Shown in pieces: positions 1-7,835 of a stretch of DNA of 64,000 bases. Source of the DNA: Rhodococcus rhodochrous (GTDB lineage: Bacteria; Actinomycetota; Actinomycetes; Mycobacteriales; Mycobacteriaceae). Below the pieces are notes generated by a model. That model saw only the letters and a program-made list of their open reading frames with translations. It was not told where the DNA came from and searched no databases. The position numbers and the translations under genes were made by a program. The stretch's first letter is position 1; each line of letters opens with the position of its first letter. The stretch is from the NCBI RefSeq assembly GCF_014854695.1, contig NZ_CP027559.1, positions 1 to 64,000 on the forward strand. The letters are read 5' to 3'.

Positions 1-8
1 AAATACCG

Positions 9-539
9 TTGAAGACCAACATGCCGGTGGTGACCGTGCCGGCAACAGACCGAGCCACCGCGGCATTGGCCGACTGGCTCATCCGAGACCTGACCGCCGT
101 GACGCTCGAGCATGCAGGGCTTCCGGATCCTCAACGGTTACGTCGCCTGCCGCCGATCACCGCCGCGCACATCGGCAAGCCGGGTAAGTTGCGCCGACAT
201 GTGCGTGCGTTGGAACATGTTCTCGGGCAGGTGGATCGGCATCTTCGTGCCGGTGCGCACCTGCGCGAGCATGGCCTAGGAACCGAGTCGGTACCGGCCG
301 TGCCGACAGAGCTCTTCGACGTGGCGGCGGACCTGGCCGGCACCGTCGTCGAGCGTGGCAGTCCGGCCGCGGCACTGGCCAATCGGGCGGTGCTGCTCGC
401 GGCCGGAGTTATCGGCCGGGGGCTGGGGGTAGTCGATGCCTCCGCGACCTGGTCCGCTACCGCGGGGTCGTATTGCGCGATCATTGCGCAGTTGTGGCGG
501 GACGAGCCCCAGGCACAGGTGCTGGTCGATCCCGGGTAG
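9..539 (+). CDS. hypothetical protein
   Basis: This is a 176-residue, Ala/Leu-rich, probably soluble helical protein that I do not recognise. No membrane segment, signal peptide or metal motif is visible. The start is uncertain: the first usable codon is TTG at 9, an ATG follows at 21, and the true start may lie outside the window. It reads in the same direction as the membrane protein at 688, about 150 bp downstream. Codon use is GC-rich like its neighbours, which supports real coding. Confidence 0.6.
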   Translation: MKTNMPVVTVPATDRATAALADWLIRDLTAVTLEHAGLPDPQRLRRLPPITAAHIGKPGKLRRHVRALEHVLGQVDRHLRAGAHLREHGLGTESVPAVPTELFDVAADLAGTVVERGSPAAALANRAVLLAAGVIGRGLGVVDASATWSATAGSYCAIIAQLWRDEPQAQVLVDPG

Positions 540-687
540 AGGGCTGGTGCCTGGTCCGAGGGGTGCGGGTACCTGCGCCGGTCGGTCCTCGGACGGATCG
601 GGCTGGATCCATCCGAGGGCCGACCGGTCTGCTCCGCTTTGGACGGTCGCGGTCACCGGAACATTTTCCCAGGGCGGAGGTCGAGTT

Positions 688-1323
688 ATGAGCGAGTCGG
701 GTGACCGTAGTGATCCGGACGAGGTACAGCCCGGCGACGAGTCGACTGTCTACCCCGATCCGGTCCACAGTCGACAGGAGCTGGCGGCCGCCGAAAAGAG
801 GGTCGCCGGACAGATCGATCCCGGGATGCGTGCGGTGGTGGTCGCTGCAGTGGTGGTGGTGGTGGCGGTCTCGTTCTCACTTCCGCACAACGGTGGCGCC
901 AACGGCTGGCAGGTGCTGGCCGGCTCTACGGTGGCACAGGCCGAAACCATCACCCTTCCTTCGCGGATCTTTTTGGTGCTGGCAGCGGTGTTCGGGATCG
1001 TGCTCTCGATGCTGGCGCTGGTGACCCGACGATGGGTGCTGGCCTGGTTTGCCAGCGCCGGGTGCACGCTGGCGATCGTGTTCGGTGTGCTTGCCGTGTG
1101 GTCGCGGCAGACCCTCGATCCCGTCGCCGGTGGGGCCGGCCCGGGCATCGGCTTGTTTTTGGGGTGGGGAGCGATGACCGTCCTGGCGTACCACTGGATC
1201 AAGGTGGTTTGGGCGCGGTCGTCGCAGATGGTCGAGGCCGAGGCTGCCCGTCGGGCTGCCGAATCCGAGCTGCCCGAGCAGTACCTGCACCGGCTTCCTC
1301 CACCACGCGAGGACGGCACGTAG
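688..1323 (+). CDS. conserved actinobacterial membrane protein (Rv2732c-like)
   Basis: This 211-residue protein has an acidic soluble N-terminus of about 45 residues, four predicted membrane helices and a charged C-terminal tail ending near a PPPRED motif. The ATG at 688 was chosen because a GGGCGGAGG ribosome site precedes it; the frame is open further upstream but without a better start. The arrangement and the SLPHNGG loop after the first helix recall the Rv2732c-type membrane proteins of mycobacteria and Rhodococcus. That family link is from memory and unchecked. Function is unknown. It converges on the VKOR/DsbA operon. Confidence 0.7.
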   Translation: MSESGDRSDPDEVQPGDESTVYPDPVHSRQELAAAEKRVAGQIDPGMRAVVVAAVVVVVAVSFSLPHNGGANGWQVLAGSTVAQAETITLPSRIFLVLAAVFGIVLSMLALVTRRWVLAWFASAGCTLAIVFGVLAVWSRQTLDPVAGGAGPGIGLFLGWGAMTVLAYHWIKVVWARSSQMVEAEAARRAAESELPEQYLHRLPPPREDGT

Positions 1324-1429
1324 TCGTCCGAGCATTCCCGCGCGCCTCGCAAAAGGTACCTCGCGATGGGGAGAATATCGCTCGATGCGCCGTGAGTGAG
1401 CGGAGGCTGCCGCTACCCGGAAACTTTTG

Positions 1430-2059
1430 TCAGATCAGGGTCTGCCAGTACGGCCAGAAGGCGTGCGCTACCAGGGCGGATACAGTCAGCGTCCAGACGG
1501 TGGGGACCACTGCATGCAGCCGGTGCAGCCGCTGCCATGACCGCAACGGTCGATGTTTTTGCACCGCCTCGAGGTGCAGCAGGCAATACCACCAGCCGAG
1601 CACGCTGACCAGCCACACCACCATGCAGTACGGGCACAGCGCTTCGATCCGGTAGAGGCTCTGGAAAATCAGCCAGTGCACGAAGGCGACCGCCGCGGTC
1701 AGGCCGGCGAACAGGCCGTTCCAATACCAGCGGGGCACGCCGGCCCCGGCCAGGACCGCTACGGCGGTGGTCAGTACGACCGTGAAACCGATGACGCCCA
1801 GCAACGGATTAGGGAAGCCGAACAGTTCCGCTTGCCACGAGGTCATGATCGACCCGCAGCTGATGACCGGGTTGATGCTGCACGAGGGCCGATAGGCCGG
1901 ATCGGCCAGCACGGCGAACTTTTCGACGGTGAGTACCAGCGAGGCTAGTAGCCCCGCTGCGCCGCAGACAACGAGGATCCAGCCCACCCCCGTGCTGCCG
2001 AGCGTCCGACCCGACGCCTCGTCGGTGGCAGGCGCCGCCGGACGCGTCGGGGCGCTCAC
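1430..2059 (-). CDS. vitamin K epoxide reductase (VKOR) family protein
   Basis: Membrane thiol oxidase expected to reoxidise a DsbA-like partner using quinone. The protein has 209 residues and at least four membrane helices. The loop cysteines C60 and C68 and the C142-P-Y-C145 active site are all present. The GTG start at 2059 overlaps the DsbA stop in a GTGA, so the two genes are translationally coupled, which fits their known partnership in actinobacterial disulfide formation. An upstream extension of the frame lies inside the DsbA gene and was rejected. Confidence 0.92.
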   Translation of the reverse strand: MSAPTRPAAPATDEASGRTLGSTGVGWILVVCGAAGLLASLVLTVEKFAVLADPAYRPSCSINPVISCGSIMTSWQAELFGFPNPLLGVIGFTVVLTTAVAVLAGAGVPRWYWNGLFAGLTAAVAFVHWLIFQSLYRIEALCPYCMVVWLVSVLGWWYCLLHLEAVQKHRPLRSWQRLHRLHAVVPTVWTLTVSALVAHAFWPYWQTLI

Positions 2060-2727
2060 TCGGCCAGCGCCGCGTCGATCCGGGCCCGTAGCTGTTCGTA
2101 GGTGGGCATGGGGGGCAGCTCGACGCCGTTGAGGAACAGGGTGGGTGTGCCTTGTACACCGAGGGTAAGACCGTCGTCGAAGTCCCGGTCCACGCGCGCG
2201 CTGACGGTGGGATCGTTGACGTCCCGCTCGAATGCGGCCATATCCAGGCCCAGTTGTTCGGCAAAACCCCAGAATACTTTTTCCTGGGACTGGCTCGACT
2301 CGCCCCACTGTGCCTGGGTGTCGTACATGAGCTGATACATCGGCTCGAGACGCCCTTGCCGGGCCGCGGCTTCGACGACCCGTGCGGCCAGATGGCTGTT
2401 GGTGTGGCTGGGAATGGGGAAGTAGCGGATCCCAAAGTCGATCCGCCCGACGTACTCGTTGCGGATTTGTTCCATCACCGGGTACAAGGCCCGGCAGGAC
2501 TCGCATTCGAAATCAAGGAATTCGACGAGTTGGACCTTGTCGTCGGGGGCCGTGGACAAGGTACGGATATCTGGGGTCCACACCGGTGCCGTGGCAGCGC
2601 CGGGCGCCTCTTGGCCAGTCGTCCCGGCGTTCGTCCCGGCCCTATTGGTGTAGAGCAACACCGACAACAACACCACGAACAGGGCGACCAGAGCCGCGGA
2701 CACTTTCACATTGGTCGTCAGTTTCAT
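2056..2727 (-). CDS. DsbA-family thiol:disulfide oxidoreductase (DSBA/thioredoxin_4 type)
   Basis: Exported thioredoxin-fold oxidoreductase that introduces or isomerises disulfides outside the membrane. The protein has 223 residues from the ATG at 2727: a signal-anchor helix (about residues 8-25), a linker, then the thioredoxin fold with the CESC active site at 75-78 and a TPT cis-proline loop near the C-terminus. An alternative GTG start at 2769 adds 14 residues but lacks a ribosome site. It is the first gene of a two-gene operon with VKOR and is transcribed away from copC, with a palindromic operator between them. Confidence 0.92.
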   Translation of the reverse strand: MKLTTNVKVSAALVALFVVLLSVLLYTNRAGTNAGTTGQEAPGAATAPVWTPDIRTLSTAPDDKVQLVEFLDFECESCRALYPVMEQIRNEYVGRIDFGIRYFPIPSHTNSHLAARVVEAAARQGRLEPMYQLMYDTQAQWGESSQSQEKVFWGFAEQLGLDMAAFERDVNDPTVSARVDRDFDDGLTLGVQGTPTLFLNGVELPPMPTYEQLRARIDAALAE

Positions 2728-2783
2728 ATTCTCGTCCGTCTCGGTGTCTGAGCGAGCCGGTAGCGTCACCGACCAACCGTAAA

Positions 2784-2798
2784 ACTACGGTACATAGT
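2784..2798. promoter_or_regulatory. ACTA-N7-TAGT operator, dsbA/copC intergenic
   Basis: ACTACGGTACATAGT is an imperfect 15-bp inverted repeat in the divergent promoter region between the DsbA-like gene and copC. The same ACTA-N7-TAGT pattern occurs at 6847, 7842 and 14178. It fits a BlaI/CopY-type half-site arrangement, and a blaI gene is present at 15222; the pairing is inferred. Confidence 0.6.
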
Positions 2799-2900
2799 AG
2801 ATGGGCTAGGGTAGACCCCGATCAGCACCCTTTGCGTTCTCTCGACAGGCCACCGCGCCGGACGCTGCGCCGGGGTAGGGAGCCGAGAAAGTATGTTCCC

Positions 2901-3470
2901 ATGACCAGACTCATCACGATCTTCGCCGCGGCCGCCGCGGTGCTGCTCCTCGGCGTCGCGCCCGCGCAAGCTCACAGCATGTTGATCGGTTCGACTCCCG
3001 CCGCCGACGCCACGGTGGCAAGTTCCCCGGACGGAATCGAACTCGAGTTCAACCAACCCATCAACACCGCTTTCGCCACCGTGACACTTACCGACAGTTC
3101 GGGCACTCAACGGGGAAGCTCCGAGGCGATTGTCGACGCAGAACGGGTGCGGCTGGCCATCCCGGAGCCCTTGACCGCAGGGGAGTATACCGTCGGCTAC
3201 CGGGTCGTCTCCGCCGACGGCCATCCCATCACCGGTTCCTACGCCTTCACCGTCACCGCGGCGGCCGGGCAGACACCGACCTCCGAGGCTCAGGAGGCGT
3301 CCCCCTCGTCGGGCGCAGCCGAGCCCGAGACCACCGAAGCGCAGGTTGCCCCTGAGGACTCACAGTCCTCAGGCTCGTCGATTCCGTTGCTGCTGGGGTT
3401 CGCAGTACTGGGGGTGCTGGTCATCGCCGGGGGCACCTGGGCGGCAATGCGCGCCTTCCGGAAGAGCTGA
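2901..3470 (+). CDS. copC: CopC-domain periplasmic copper-binding protein with C-terminal anchor
   Basis: Exported copper-binding protein, 189 residues. A signal peptide ends at AQA (residue 24), so His25 becomes the mature N-terminus. With D106 and H108 (DGH motif) this rebuilds the Cu(II) site known from CopC proteins. The beta-sandwich domain (25-122) is followed by a Ser/Thr/Glu-rich linker and one membrane helix (about 161-182) with a basic tail, the layout usual for Gram-positive CopC. No copD follows it. It is divergent from the DsbA/VKOR operon across the operator at 2784. Confidence 0.92.
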   Translation: MTRLITIFAAAAAVLLLGVAPAQAHSMLIGSTPAADATVASSPDGIELEFNQPINTAFATVTLTDSSGTQRGSSEAIVDAERVRLAIPEPLTAGEYTVGYRVVSADGHPITGSYAFTVTAAAGQTPTSEAQEASPSSGAAEPETTEAQVAPEDSQSSGSSIPLLLGFAVLGVLVIAGGTWAAMRAFRKS

Positions 3471-3550
3471 CACCGGACTCGGCGAGGAGGTGCTGCCCGC
3501 AGTCATCTCCTCGCCGGGACTCTGTGCACACCGCGACTTCTTGAAATTTC

Positions 3551-3580
3551 GGTTCCCCTGACTTTTAATTCAGGGAAACC
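3551..3580. promoter_or_regulatory. inverted repeat upstream of mntH
   Basis: Two 11-bp arms (GGTTCCCCTGA and TCAGGGAAACC, 10 of 11 pairing) flank an 8-bp AT-rich centre, ending 13 bp before the mntH start and just 5' of its GGAGG site. The position fits an operator for a metal repressor such as a DtxR/MntR protein. A decayed gene of that family lies at 14440-15133. A role as an RNA hairpin blocking the ribosome site is also possible. Confidence 0.5.
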
Positions 3581-3593
3581 TTTTGGAGGGCGG

Positions 3594-4829
3594 ATGACGC
3601 TGACGCGCAATGTCGGGCCAGTGCAACGGTGGCGCCGTGGGACTCTTCTCGGACCGGCATTCGTCGCCTCTATCGCCTACGTCGATCCGGGCAACGTGGC
3701 CTCCAACGTCAGTGCCGGGGCCCAGTTCGGTTATCTGCTGGTGTGGGTCATCGTGGTGGCCAATGTCATGGCCGCGCTGGTGCAGTACCTGTCCGCCAAA
3801 CTCGGTCTGGTCACCGGCAGGTCGTTGCCCGAGGTGCTCCGCGAGCGCATGTCCCTACCGGCGCGCTTGGCGTACTGGGGACAGGCGGAACTGGTCGCCA
3901 TGGCTACCGACCTGGCCGAGGTCATCGGCGGCGCCATCGCCCTGAACCTACTGTTCGATCTCCCGCTACTGACGGGAGCGTTGATCACCGGAGCGGTCTC
4001 GTTGCTCTTGCTGCTGGTGCAGGACACGCGTGGTCAGCGCGGTTTCGAACGGGTCATCACCGGTCTGTTGCTGGTCATCGCGATCGGGTTCGTCACCAGC
4101 CTTTTCGTTGCCCCGCCCCCCGCCCACGCCGTGGCCGCAGGACTCGTGCCGCGCTTCGACGGTGCCGAATCGGTGCTGCTCGCGGCGGCCATGCTCGGTG
4201 CGACCGTGATGCCGCATGCGGTGTACCTGCACTCGGGACTGGTCCGGGATCGTCACGGTCATCCCGAGCCCGGTCCGCGACGGGCCGTGCTGCTGCGGGT
4301 CACACGCTGGGATGTCGGACTGGCCATGGTGGTGGCGGGCACGGTGAATCTGGCCATGTTGCTCACGGCCGCGACAACGTTGCAGGGCCGGGAGGGGGTC
4401 GATTCGATCGAGGAGGCGCACACGGCGCTGGGCCTAGAACTCGGCTCGACGGTAGCGCTGCTGTTCGCGCTGGGCCTGTTGGCCTCCGGGTTCGCGTCGA
4501 CCTCGGTGGGTGCCTACGCTGGGTCCTTGATCATGGACGGGCTGCTGCGCAGACGGATACCGCTGCTGGCGCGGCGCTTGATCACCCTGGTGCCGGCGTT
4601 GGTGGTGGTCGCGCTCGGGACGGATCCGACCCGGGCCCTGGTGCTCTCGCAGGTGGTGCTGTCGTTCGGTATTCCTTTTGCGTTGATCCCTCTGGTGCGT
4701 CTGACCAGCGATCGGGCGCTGATGGGCATCGACGTCAACCATCGGCTCACCACCATGGTGGCGTGGGTTATTGCTGCCACGATCACGGCGCTCAATTTGG
4801 TGTTGATCTATTTGACGGCGCGGCCTTGA
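3594..4829 (+). CDS. mntH: NRAMP divalent metal (Mn/Fe) transporter
   Basis: Proton-coupled importer of Mn(II)/Fe(II), 411 residues with about 11 membrane helices. The TM1 metal motif DPGN (31-34) and the TM6 motif MPH (206-208) are both intact, so it should be active. An ATG with TTTGGAGGG just upstream fixes the start. It stands alone between copC and a small convergent membrane gene. The inverted repeat at 3551-3580 may make it metal-regulated. Manganese import would support antioxidant defence in an island otherwise aimed at toxic metals. Confidence 0.94.
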   Translation: MTLTRNVGPVQRWRRGTLLGPAFVASIAYVDPGNVASNVSAGAQFGYLLVWVIVVANVMAALVQYLSAKLGLVTGRSLPEVLRERMSLPARLAYWGQAELVAMATDLAEVIGGAIALNLLFDLPLLTGALITGAVSLLLLLVQDTRGQRGFERVITGLLLVIAIGFVTSLFVAPPPAHAVAAGLVPRFDGAESVLLAAAMLGATVMPHAVYLHSGLVRDRHGHPEPGPRRAVLLRVTRWDVGLAMVVAGTVNLAMLLTAATTLQGREGVDSIEEAHTALGLELGSTVALLFALGLLASGFASTSVGAYAGSLIMDGLLRRRIPLLARRLITLVPALVVVALGTDPTRALVLSQVVLSFGIPFALIPLVRLTSDRALMGIDVNHRLTTMVAWVIAATITALNLVLIYLTARP

Positions 4830-4863
4830 CTGCGTCCGTTCCGAAACATCGGATTGATGAGGA

Positions 4864-5136
4864 TCAGGGCCGGGGCCGTTTCGGTGGGTATTTTCGCTGG
4901 TTATCGATGATGCGGATCTCGTCGTTGATCCGGGTGCGCAGCCGATGCAGGGCTACCAGCGACACTGCTATCCCGGCGAGTACACCGACAAGGAGCGTCC
5001 ACGTCAGCGACACCTCGAGTCCGAGAAGGTGGACGCCGGCCACCGCGGCGCCGGCGCAGCCGGCGACCACCGCCAGACGGACTGCGGTGTAGAGGAACAC
5101 CAGGCGGGACACCCGCATGGTCGACGACTGTTTCAT
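4864..5136 (-). CDS. small two-TM membrane protein
   Basis: A 90-residue protein with two hydrophobic helices (about 10-36 and 42-63) and a basic, polar C-terminal tail rich in Arg, Lys and Pro. The ATG at 5136 has a GCTCAGGAGC ribosome site. It is the last gene of the run DUF3105, DUF305, this gene. I do not recognise the family. Its position suggests a membrane partner of those metal-linked proteins. Confidence 0.75.
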   Translation of the reverse strand: MKQSSTMRVSRLVFLYTAVRLAVVAGCAGAAVAGVHLLGLEVSLTWTLLVGVLAGIAVSLVALHRLRTRINDEIRIIDNQRKYPPKRPRP

Positions 5137-5195
5137 GATCGCTCCTGAGCGCCGACCCGGGACGGTGCCGGTCCGGGTCCTGGCAGTTTCGCCGG

Positions 5196-5933
5196 TCAGT
5201 TCATCGGTAAGGGTGCGGCGCCGTGGGCCGTAAGTAGTTGCTGCATCGTCGTCGATTCGGCTTGCTGGGTGTCGGCGATCTGTCGGGCCAGCGTCGTGAC
5301 CACTTGTTCGGTGGCGTTGGCCGCGGCGTAGCGTGCCATCGGCAGGCCGCCTTGATGGTGCCGAAGCAGCAGTTGCAGGTACAGGGTGTCGAATGCGGGG
5401 CCGGTGGTGCGTCGTAGCGTGTCGAGTTCGGAGGTGGTGGCCATCCCGGGCATCCGTGGTCCTTGGATGGCCGATCCGGGCGGCATCGCCGCGTGCTCGG
5501 TCATACCTGCCGCCGTCCCGGCGCTGTCCTCGGTAGCGCGCATCCAGGTCATCGGTTCCCCGGCCGCCTGCAGCGGTCGGTCCCATACGGCCAACCAGCC
5601 CTGCATCGTGCCCCATTGGCCCTGCTGGGTGGTGAGCACGTCGTAGGCGAGGGTGCGGACCGCCGGGTCGGTCGCGTTGGTCAGCGCCATGGCCGACATT
5701 TCTACCGCCTGGCTGTGGTGCACCGACATGTCCTGGGCGAAGCCAACCTCGACCGAGTCCTGTGCAGGTGGCTCGGGATGACCGCCTCTCAGTCCCGAGG
5801 CACCGATACCCAGATAGAGACCGACGACGAGCGCGAACACACCCACGGCGAGCGTGCGGCCGAGCCTGGCCCATCCACCGGCAGCGGGAGCGGCGGGGGC
5901 AGTGAGGACGGGAGTGTCGTCGGACTCAGCCAT
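5196..5933 (-). CDS. DUF305 domain protein, membrane anchored
   Basis: This 245-residue protein has one N-terminal anchor helix (about 26-47) and an external DUF305 four-helix domain. The paired HH motifs of the family are visible: MSVHHSQAVEM in the first half and LLRHHQGGLPMA in the second, with many Met residues nearby. DUF305 proteins are ferritin-like and often lie near copper genes, so a copper or redox role is likely though unproved. The start lies in a 76-bp tandem duplication that also repeats the end of the upstream DUF3105 gene. Confidence 0.9.
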   Translation of the reverse strand: MAESDDTPVLTAPAAPAAGGWARLGRTLAVGVFALVVGLYLGIGASGLRGGHPEPPAQDSVEVGFAQDMSVHHSQAVEMSAMALTNATDPAVRTLAYDVLTTQQGQWGTMQGWLAVWDRPLQAAGEPMTWMRATEDSAGTAAGMTEHAAMPPGSAIQGPRMPGMATTSELDTLRRTTGPAFDTLYLQLLLRHHQGGLPMARYAAANATEQVVTTLARQIADTQQAESTTMQQLLTAHGAAPLPMN

Positions 5934-6042
5934 TGCCGGGTCCGAGGTTCGAGCCTGTCGCCGGGGCGGCGGGGGCAGTGAGGACGGGAGTGTCGTCGGA
6001 CTCAGCCATTGCCGGGTCCGAGGTTCGAGCCTGTCGCCGGGG
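5891..6042. repeat. 76-bp tandem duplication across a gene junction
   Basis: Positions 5891-5966 and 5967-6042 are two identical head-to-tail 76-bp copies, followed by about 11 bp of a third. Each copy carries the end of the DUF3105 gene and the start of the DUF305 gene, so the ATGGCTGA stop/start overlap exists twice. Because 76 is not a multiple of three, the first overlap opens a short decoy frame instead of extending DUF305. Confidence 0.95.
5926..6009 (-). other. 27-codon mini-ORF created by the tandem duplication
   Basis: From the duplicated ATG at 6009 the frame reads 27 codons, begins like DUF305 (MAESDDTPVL), ends like DUF3105 (SNLGPGNG), and stops at 5926 in the second ATGGCTGA overlap. 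Ribosomes finishing DUF3105 could restart here and again at the true DUF305 ATG at 5933, so coupling may be kept. It probably has no function as a peptide. Confidence 0.55.
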
Positions 6043-6799
6043 CGGCGGGGGCAGACTGCTGGCCCACGGTCATGGGGACGGCGTCCGGCCCCGGCGCGGA
6101 CGCATCGAACGGCGGCGGAGCGCTCGGATCGAAACTGCCTGGAGTGGTGGAGCAGGTGGCACCTGCCTCGGGGTGGGTGTTGGGGTTTCGGCGCAAGGCA
6201 GTGATGAACTGGGCGAGTCGATCGTCTTCGGAGTCATCGAGCGCGAGGCGGTGGCCCCAGGACTGCACCGAGATCGGGGATGGCAAGCCCGGATAGGGCG
6301 ACATCAGGGTGTAGGGCTGGCCGTCGACCTTCGCCTCCAATGTTGACACCTCGTCCCCGGTGACCTTCTGCGGGTCGTACGTAATCCACACCGCGCCGTG
6401 TTCGAGCGAATGCACCGCGTTCTCGCTGCGGATCGGTTCGGAATAAACCGTGCCGGTACAGGTGGCCCAGTACTGATCGTGTGGGCCCCCCATCGGGGGA
6501 GTCTGGTCGTAGGCCACCCGTTGCGGTGCCTGCACATGCGTTCCGGCCGGGTAGTCGATCTTCTCCACCCCGTCGATCACCGCAGACGGATCGGGGTTGT
6601 CCGCACTGGGCACGTACTTCTGGGCCTCGGTGCGTTCGGAGATCTTCGGGACGAGGTTGTACGCGATGGCCCCGATCAGGGCGATGATCACCACGGCAGC
6701 GCCGATCATCGGCCACGGCACCCGGTGCGAGTCGGCTAGGAGGAGCGGTCCCGGTCGCTTTCGGGGCGTCTGCGACTTCGGTTTGTCTGAGCTGTTCAC
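6002..6799 (-). CDS. DUF3105 domain membrane-anchored protein
   Basis: About 265 residues, with a basic N-terminus, one membrane anchor and an external DUF3105 domain containing the family pattern with HSLEHGAVWITY, a conserved Cys in ATCTGTVY and a further Cys near the end. The GTG at 6799 was preferred because AGGAAGG lies 8 bp upstream; a GTG at 6820 would add seven residues. Its stop overlaps the duplicated DUF305 start. It heads the operon DUF3105, DUF305, small membrane protein, behind an ACTA-N7-TAGT operator. DUF3105 proteins have no settled function. Confidence 0.88.
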   Translation of the reverse strand: MNSSDKPKSQTPRKRPGPLLLADSHRVPWPMIGAAVVIIALIGAIAYNLVPKISERTEAQKYVPSADNPDPSAVIDGVEKIDYPAGTHVQAPQRVAYDQTPPMGGPHDQYWATCTGTVYSEPIRSENAVHSLEHGAVWITYDPQKVTGDEVSTLEAKVDGQPYTLMSPYPGLPSPISVQSWGHRLALDDSEDDRLAQFITALRRNPNTHPEAGATCSTTPGSFDPSAPPPFDASAPGPDAVPMTVGQQSAPAAPATGSNLGPGNG

Positions 6800-6846
6800 C
6801 GCGTTTGCCTTCCTCGGCACCGATAGGCCGTCGCCCTACCGTAAAT

Positions 6847-6861
6847 ACTATAAATCATAGT
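6847..6861. promoter_or_regulatory. ACTA-N7-TAGT operator upstream of the DUF3105 operon
   Basis: ACTATAAATCATAGT is a 15-bp inverted repeat (arms ACTAT/ATAGT) about 48 bp upstream of the DUF3105 start. It matches the pattern at 2784, 7842 and 14178 and lies where a repressor would block the promoter. Confidence 0.6.
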
Positions 6862-6911
6862 TTTCCACGTGGGGGCCGTCGGAGGCTGCCATCGCCGAGC
6901 CGACGCGGCGG

Positions 6912-7751
6912 CTATGCCATCCGCGACAGGTCTGTCGGGGGTACACCCCGTTGCTGCAGCCACTGGGTCGGATCTACCTTCGTACCGGCCGGATCGGTGG
7001 TTTCGAAGTGCAGGTGCGGACCGGTGGACTGACCACGATTGCCGACGGTGGCGATCTGCTCACCGGCTTGCACACGCTGATCTACCTCAACCAGCGTTTC
7101 GTTGATGTGGCCATAGGTGCTGGTGGACCCGTCATCGTGCCGGACCTGGACCCACAGACCGAACCCGGAGGCCGGGCCGGAGTCGATCACGGTGCCCGAG
7201 GCGGCAGCATAGACCGGGGTGCCGATGCTGTTGGCGATGTCCAGACCGGCGTGGGACGAACCCCATCGCGGTCCGAACGCGGAGGTCAAGGTGCCCGAGA
7301 CCGGAGCGACGGCGAGGGGCTGCAGTGTCGGTGTCGCCCAGGAGGCTGCGTTTGTCGGCACCGCTGAGCTCGACGGCAGGGCCGGAACAGTGGCGGCAGG
7401 GGACACTACCGCGGGAAAACCCGGAACCGCGGCGAGTTGGTCGAGCGCCGCCTCGACCTCCGGCAGAGCGGCCAGTGCTGCGAGTTCGGCCGGCAACGGG
7501 ACCGGTGCAGGCGCGGCGGCATGCACACCACCCGAGGTCGGCTGGGCAGCCGCGGTGCCCGGAGCGAGAATCTGAGATCCCACGATCAGCAGTGCGCCGG
7601 TCGCGACCGACGATGCACATGCCCCGGTCGTGGCGCGGTTCGTCGGCGCCCGGTGCCGCCCCCGGCGTCCTTCGGATCCTGGCGCGGAACCCGGTTCTAT
7701 ATCGGTAAGGTAACGGATTTGGTTCCGGGTTGATGCATGGTGCCGTCCCAC
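6912..7751 (-). CDS. M23-family metallopeptidase (LytM/NlpD-like), secreted
   Basis: Zinc endopeptidase expected to act on peptidoglycan peptides outside the cell. It has 279 residues: a basic N-terminus, a hydrophobic export helix (about 44-69, ending AAA), an Ala/Pro-rich region, then the LytM domain. The zinc and catalytic residues are all present: H167 and D171 (HAGLDIA), H215 (YGH) and H246/H248 (HLHFE). The GTG at 7751 follows GTCAGGAGC. It lies just downstream of lnt. An ACTA-N7-TAGT site at 7842 lies upstream of it. Confidence 0.92.
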   Translation of the reverse strand: MGRHHASTRNQIRYLTDIEPGSAPGSEGRRGRHRAPTNRATTGACASSVATGALLIVGSQILAPGTAAAQPTSGGVHAAAPAPVPLPAELAALAALPEVEAALDQLAAVPGFPAVVSPAATVPALPSSSAVPTNAASWATPTLQPLAVAPVSGTLTSAFGPRWGSSHAGLDIANSIGTPVYAAASGTVIDSGPASGFGLWVQVRHDDGSTSTYGHINETLVEVDQRVQAGEQIATVGNRGQSTGPHLHFETTDPAGTKVDPTQWLQQRGVPPTDLSRMA

Positions 7752-7835
7752 AATAACGCTCCTGACATGCTCTTTCGATGTAGATCCGCCGTTGCCGCGA
7801 CGGGTAAGATAACGAAACGATATACTAAGAAGGCG

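Noticed and set aside
2382-2900. Long 5' extension of the copC frame
   Set aside because: It runs through the DsbA gene and its promoter; the ATG at 2901 starts a proper signal peptide.
5891-6053. Tandem repeat considered as an attachment site or minisatellite
   Set aside because: Only two full copies and the unit coincides exactly with a gene junction; no integrase nearby. A slippage duplication explains it.
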